A model generated the notes under the pieces. The model was not told where the DNA came from and did not search any database. It saw nothing but the letters and a program-made list of their open reading frames with translations. Below are positions 21,646-23,874 of a stretch of 23,874 bases of DNA, in pieces. Origin of the DNA: a virus; IMG/VR virus record IMGVR_UViG_3300020141_000051, positions 1 through 23,874 of that record, one strand, 5' to 3'. Positions within the stretch are counted from its first letter, which is position 1, and the number at the start of each line of letters is the position of its first letter. The position numbers were made by a program, and so were the translations under genes.

Positions 21646-22491
21646 TTATAGCTTACTTATTTCGTCATTGATCTGTTTTAAACGAGCAATTAAACTTGGA
21701 TCTTCGATGTGCGGAGTTTTAATTCTAACTACACTTACAAATCGGCCTCTGCGCCCATTGTGCGGATTTGTGAATCCTCCGCCCTCTGCGGCATATTCAG
21801 TACCAGCTTCAACTCCGGCACGAAGCTCGACCTCCATGTCTTTTCCGGAAATTGTTCTTATTCGTTTACGACATCCTACCATTGCTTCGATAGGATTGAT
21901 ATCGATGTTAGTATATAAGTCGTCTCCAATTCTTTGATAAATTGGATCAGGCATTACCACAACAGTAACATTTAAATTACCACGTGGATGCTGTGGAATA
22001 CTATCATCGCCTAGTCCAGGGTAACGAATGGTTTCACCGTGGCCCACGCCTGCGGGAACATTGATAACAACTGTTTGCATTCTGCCACTAGGAAGCTGAT
22101 AATTGGCTTCTAGTTGTTTTCCGTGAAATGAATCGACTAAACTAACGTGGCATTGAATGTTTAAGTCTCTATTCCTGCCGCTACGTCTACCACCAAAGAT
22201 ATCTCCAAAAGGACTTCCTGCGAATGGATTGTGCTGTCCAAACATATCTCCAAACGGATCTCCGGATGTAAATCTAACTTGAGGTCCACCGCCGTACATT
22301 CGTTGTTGATCGTATTCGGCTTTCTTTTGAGCATTACTTAATACATCGTATGCTACACTAATGTCTTTGAATTTGGCTTGATCGCCTCCTTTGTCAGGAT
22401 GATGCTGATTGGCCAACCTTCTGTAGGCTTTTTTAATTTCGTCTGGGCCAGCGCCTTCGCCGACACCCAGTGTTTGATAATGATCAGTCAT
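21646..22491 (-). CDS. dnaJ: DnaJ/CbpA-like J-domain co-chaperone
   Basis: A 281-aa type-II J-protein. The J domain (1-65) contains HPD at 31-33, needed to stimulate DnaK ATPase. A Gly/Phe-rich linker follows (about 66-100, GGGPQVRFTSG, MFGQHNPFAGSPFGDIFGG). The cysteine zinc-finger repeats of classical DnaJ are absent, as in CbpA. The C-terminal peptide-binding part ends with the family segment DINPIEAMVG, then VELRAGVEAGTEYA. No phage DnaK is in the window, so the likely partner is host DnaK. The ATG at 22491 lacks a good Shine-Dalgarno; the nearest GGA lies about 12 bases upstream, in the arm of a large palindrome. It is next to clpA, suggesting a joint role in protein quality control or takeover. 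Confidence 0.9.
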   Translation of the reverse strand: MTDHYQTLGVGEGAGPDEIKKAYRRLANQHHPDKGGDQAKFKDISVAYDVLSNAQKKAEYDQQRMYGGGPQVRFTSGDPFGDMFGQHNPFAGSPFGDIFGGRRSGRNRDLNIQCHVSLVDSFHGKQLEANYQLPSGRMQTVVINVPAGVGHGETIRYPGLGDDSIPQHPRGNLNVTVVVMPDPIYQRIGDDLYTNIDINPIEAMVGCRKRIRTISGKDMEVELRAGVEAGTEYAAEGGGFTNPHNGRRGRFVSVVRIKTPHIEDPSLIARLKQINDEISKL

Positions 22492-22497
22492 AAGAAA

Positions 22498-22538
22498 AGG
22501 TCCAATAATAATGTATAATACACTATTTAATTGGACCT
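22498..22538 (-). promoter_or_regulatory. 41-base palindrome over the dnaJ promoter and ribosome site; possible terminator or RBS-masking hairpin
   Basis: Nine-bp perfect outer arms (AGGTCCAAT at 22538-22530 and ATTGGACCT at 22506-22498) flank an inner, almost symmetrical AT-rich part with one G-U-type mismatch. The dnaJ -10 box lies at its centre. The 3' arm holds the only purine-rich sequence before the dnaJ ATG and is followed by TTTCTT. In a read-through RNA the full hairpin forms, ending transcription or hiding the start. An RNA begun at the internal promoter lacks the 5' arm. Confidence 0.65.
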
Positions 22539-22543
22539 GTCAA
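22515..22543 (-). promoter_or_regulatory. Sigma70-type promoter of dnaJ
   Basis: Minus-strand TTGACA (22543-22538), a 17-base spacer and TATTAT (22520-22515). The expected start is near 22508, just before the 3' arm of the palindrome, giving a leader of about 17 bases. Confidence 0.75.
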
Positions 22544-22551
22544 GAGTTAGA

Positions 22552-22770
22552 TTATTTCTTTTTGGCAGGTTCTGGAACTTTATCGCCTTCTACTTTCTTG
22601 TGAACTTTGATTTTTTTACAATCTTCAGCTTGCTTACCAGTTTTCTTATCCATAACAGCTTTACCTGCTTTGTCTACTTTTGGTGTACAAACTTCTTTCA
22701 TCTCACCACCAGCAAATACCGATGTTGATAATGTTAATACTAGTCCTGCTACAAATATAATATGTTTCAT
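22552..22770 (-). CDS. Small exported lysine-rich protein, 72 aa
   Basis: A clear Sec signal peptide: MKHIIFVAGLVLTLSTSVFA, with a charged start, a hydrophobic core and SVFA before a Gly-Gly, so signal peptidase I would cut near residue 20. The mature part is about 50 residues, very rich in Lys, with two cysteines (VCTPK, EDCKK) that could form a disulfide in the periplasm. It ends PEPAKKK. There is no lipobox. Function unknown; the position next to a holin-like gene makes a cell-envelope or lysis role possible. AAAGGA upstream of the ATG is a good ribosome site. Confidence 0.7.
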   Translation of the reverse strand: MKHIIFVAGLVLTLSTSVFAGGEMKEVCTPKVDKAGKAVMDKKTGKQAEDCKKIKVHKKVEGDKVPEPAKKK

Positions 22771-22781
22771 TTTAATTTCCT

Positions 22782-23330
22782 TTAAATTAGCGGTTGCGGT
22801 TCATCTGGAACCATTTTCTTACCACTAGCGGTTGTTGCTATTTGTGTTGTACCCCAACTTGGTGCTGGCGCAACTGGTATTGAAGGTGCGCTTCCAAACC
22901 CGCCTCCGCCAAAGCTACTTGGCGCTGATTGGCCAAACCCTGGTGCTGATGAATTATAACCACCGGATGAGCCGAAGCCTCCTGATTGTGGTTGGCCAAA
23001 TGCTGGAGGCCCGCTCTGAAATCCTGTTCCTGGTGTTTGTATTCCGCCATTGTTTGCCCCGTTTAATTTTTCTTGAGTACGACCAAACGCCGCAATACCT
23101 AGAACAGCACCCATTGCAATATGGAACAGCCCGGCACCTTGTAGTGTTAACGGATTCCATTGTGTAAGACCTGTTCCTACAGTAGTCTGTAGTAGGCTCC
23201 ATAAGATTGGAAATACAACCATGTCCATAGTGCAGACTAGCATATACATCCAGCCCATCATTGGACGCCACTTACTATTCATCCAATCTTCTTTTTTCTT
23301 TTCGCTTTCGCTTTTAACTTCTTCTGACAT
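22782..23330 (-). CDS. Holin-like membrane protein with a Gly/Ser/Pro-rich tail
   Basis: A 182-aa protein. A charged N-terminus (MSEEVKSESEKKKEDW) leads to WRPMMGWMYMLVCTMDMVVF (about 21-40, first membrane segment) and GLFHIAMGAVLGIAAFGRTQEK (about 66-87, second). The R-P-x-x-G-W-x-Y start and the G-x-A-x-x-x-R-x-x-E-K end of the second segment agree with the phage holins related to gene-transfer-agent release proteins. The C-terminal half (about 90-182) is a Gly/Ser/Gln/Pro low-complexity tail, unusual for a holin. The ATG at 23330 has AGGAG eight bases upstream; a longer frame from 23366 has no such support. Holin by resemblance only. Confidence 0.65.
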   Translation of the reverse strand: MSEEVKSESEKKKEDWMNSKWRPMMGWMYMLVCTMDMVVFPILWSLLQTTVGTGLTQWNPLTLQGAGLFHIAMGAVLGIAAFGRTQEKLNGANNGGIQTPGTGFQSGPPAFGQPQSGGFGSSGGYNSSAPGFGQSAPSSFGGGGFGSAPSIPVAPAPSWGTTQIATTASGKKMVPDEPQPLI

Positions 23331-23352
23331 AGTTTTCGCTCCTATTTGTCTA

Positions 23353-23469
23353 TTACTTTTTAGCAATCATAGTTTGAATTTTTTCCTGAATTGCCTTAGC
23401 CCAGAAAGGCTGCGGAAAGTTCCATCCTACAAATGCTCCTACTGCTACCCATAATAAAATATCTAACAT
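23353..23469 (-). CDS. Tiny membrane protein, 38 aa
   Basis: A very short gene with a strong AAGGAG seven bases before the ATG at 23469. It encodes MLDILLWVAVGAFVGWNFPQ, then PFWAKAIQEKIQTMIAKK. One hydrophobic span (residues 3-17) is followed by a Pro/Trp turn and a basic amphipathic helix. The stop TAA lies 23 bases before the holin-like gene. It could be a holin partner, an antiholin or a general membrane peptide; nothing in the sequence decides. I recall similar small N-F-P-Q-P proteins in marine phages, without known role. Confidence 0.65.
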   Translation of the reverse strand: MLDILLWVAVGAFVGWNFPQPFWAKAIQEKIQTMIAKK

Positions 23470-23479
23470 AATGTTCTCC

Positions 23480-23874
23480 TTAGAACCAAAGGTATAAGCC
23501 GTTTAGGCTTAGTAGTACACCAATGCCGGCTACTACAAAACTACCCCAAAACATACCTACGCTAACTGCAAGAATACTTGCTGATAGAACAACAATAGCT
23601 AGTTGATATGCTGTACTTGCGTAGCCAATCCATGGACTAGACTTTTTAGCTTCTTCACGGACAGCTTCCATTTCTCTTGCTTTAACAGCAATTTCTTTCT
23701 TTTCAGCATCCATACGCTCTTTCTCAGCCATGAATTCTGCTTTGATTTTTGGATCACTTGTTGTCTTAGCCGCACTCTCATAGCTGACGCCACGGCCTGC
23801 TTTAGCTTGATATTGTGCCCAGGTATTGTTGGCACCTAGGGTATTGTTAAGCACTGTTGAACTTAACTTGCCGC
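23480..23874 (-). CDS. DUF4337-like membrane protein, N-terminus cut by the window edge
   Basis: The frame is open to the right edge, so the true start lies outside; a GTG at 23854 is only an internal candidate. The visible part starts GKLSSTVLNNTLGANNTWAQ and continues YQAKAGRGVSYESAA. The N-x-x-W-x-x-Y-Q-A-K signature is what I know of DUF4337 proteins, which have an N-terminal membrane span, a coiled coil and C-terminal spans. A charged coiled coil follows (about KAEFMAEKERMDAEKKEI on). Two hydrophobic spans close the protein, which ends LLSLNGLYLWF. The stop codon overlaps the AAGGAG of the next gene (TAAGGAG). Function unknown. Confidence 0.7.
   Translation of the reverse strand, partial: GKLSSTVLNNTLGANNTWAQYQAKAGRGVSYESAAKTTSDPKIKAEFMAEKERMDAEKKEIAVKAREMEAVREEAKKSSPWIGYASTAYQLAIVVLSASILAVSVGMFWGSFVVAGIGVLLSLNGLYLWF

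Noticed and set aside
22782-23366. Longer start for the holin-like protein at 23366
   Set aside because: It would overlap the 38-aa gene's end and lacks a ribosome site; the ATG at 23330 has AGGAG at eight bases.
1-23874. Search by eye for tRNAs, integrase, attachment sites, insertion sequences and toxin-antitoxin pairs
   Set aside because: No cloverleaf in a gap, no transposase or integrase motif and no terminal inverted repeats were found; almost all the DNA is coding.

Overview
The window looks like part of the genome of a large T4-like tailed phage (myovirus type) of an aquatic Gram-negative bacterium. The evidence is a family-B DNA polymerase with a T4-type C-terminal clamp-binding tail, a gp45-type sliding clamp, a DsbA-like late-transcription DNA-binding protein, a block of Lys/Ala-rich virion-type proteins and a holin-like protein. 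Every supported gene lies on the minus strand, so transcription runs from high to low coordinates. Genes are tightly packed, with repeated ATGA and TAATG stop/start overlaps. A BPSL0761-like gene, Dps, ClpA and DnaJ point to a proteobacterial host, but this is inference. No tRNA, CRISPR array, insertion sequence or integrase was seen.

Read in the direction of transcription, the right end (23874-22552) holds a truncated DUF4337-like membrane protein, a 38-aa membrane peptide, a holin-like protein and a small secreted protein. Next come dnaJ and clpA (22491-19320), each behind its own sigma70-type promoter. The dnaJ promoter sits inside a long palindrome. The phage ClpA keeps an IGF loop of the kind used to dock ClpP.

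From 19309 to 10556 lies a virion/internal-protein block: a nucleotidyltransferase, a DUF6267-like protein with a KxDG motif, Dps, and several low-complexity proteins. Many of these share short N-terminal peptides of the form M-x-L-R-E-L-F-E, or ISE-A/G sites, that resemble T4 capsid-targeting and prohead-protease signals. A stem-loop terminator follows this block at 10524-10549.

From 10500 to 9308 a promoter drives the dsbA-like gene and an SGNH-hydrolase-like gene. From 9299 to 5765 a promoter, then two tandem 8-nt-loop hairpins, precede a TTG-started DNA polymerase gene, which is followed by a truncated UDP-glucose dehydrogenase. The hairpins closely resemble the T4 gp43 translational operator.

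From 5763 to 1 a near-consensus promoter drives a translationally coupled operon: sliding clamp, DUF2061, two small genes, a TGT/DpdA-like base transglycosylase, BPSL0761-like, Gfo/Idh/MocA oxidoreductase, zinc MDR dehydrogenase, a conserved hypothetical and a further gene cut by the window edge. The transglycosylase ends in FNESLFEL, nearly the same as the polymerase tail FNSLFEF. This suggests a DNA-modifying enzyme tethered to the sliding clamp, and it is the most interesting hypothesis in the window.
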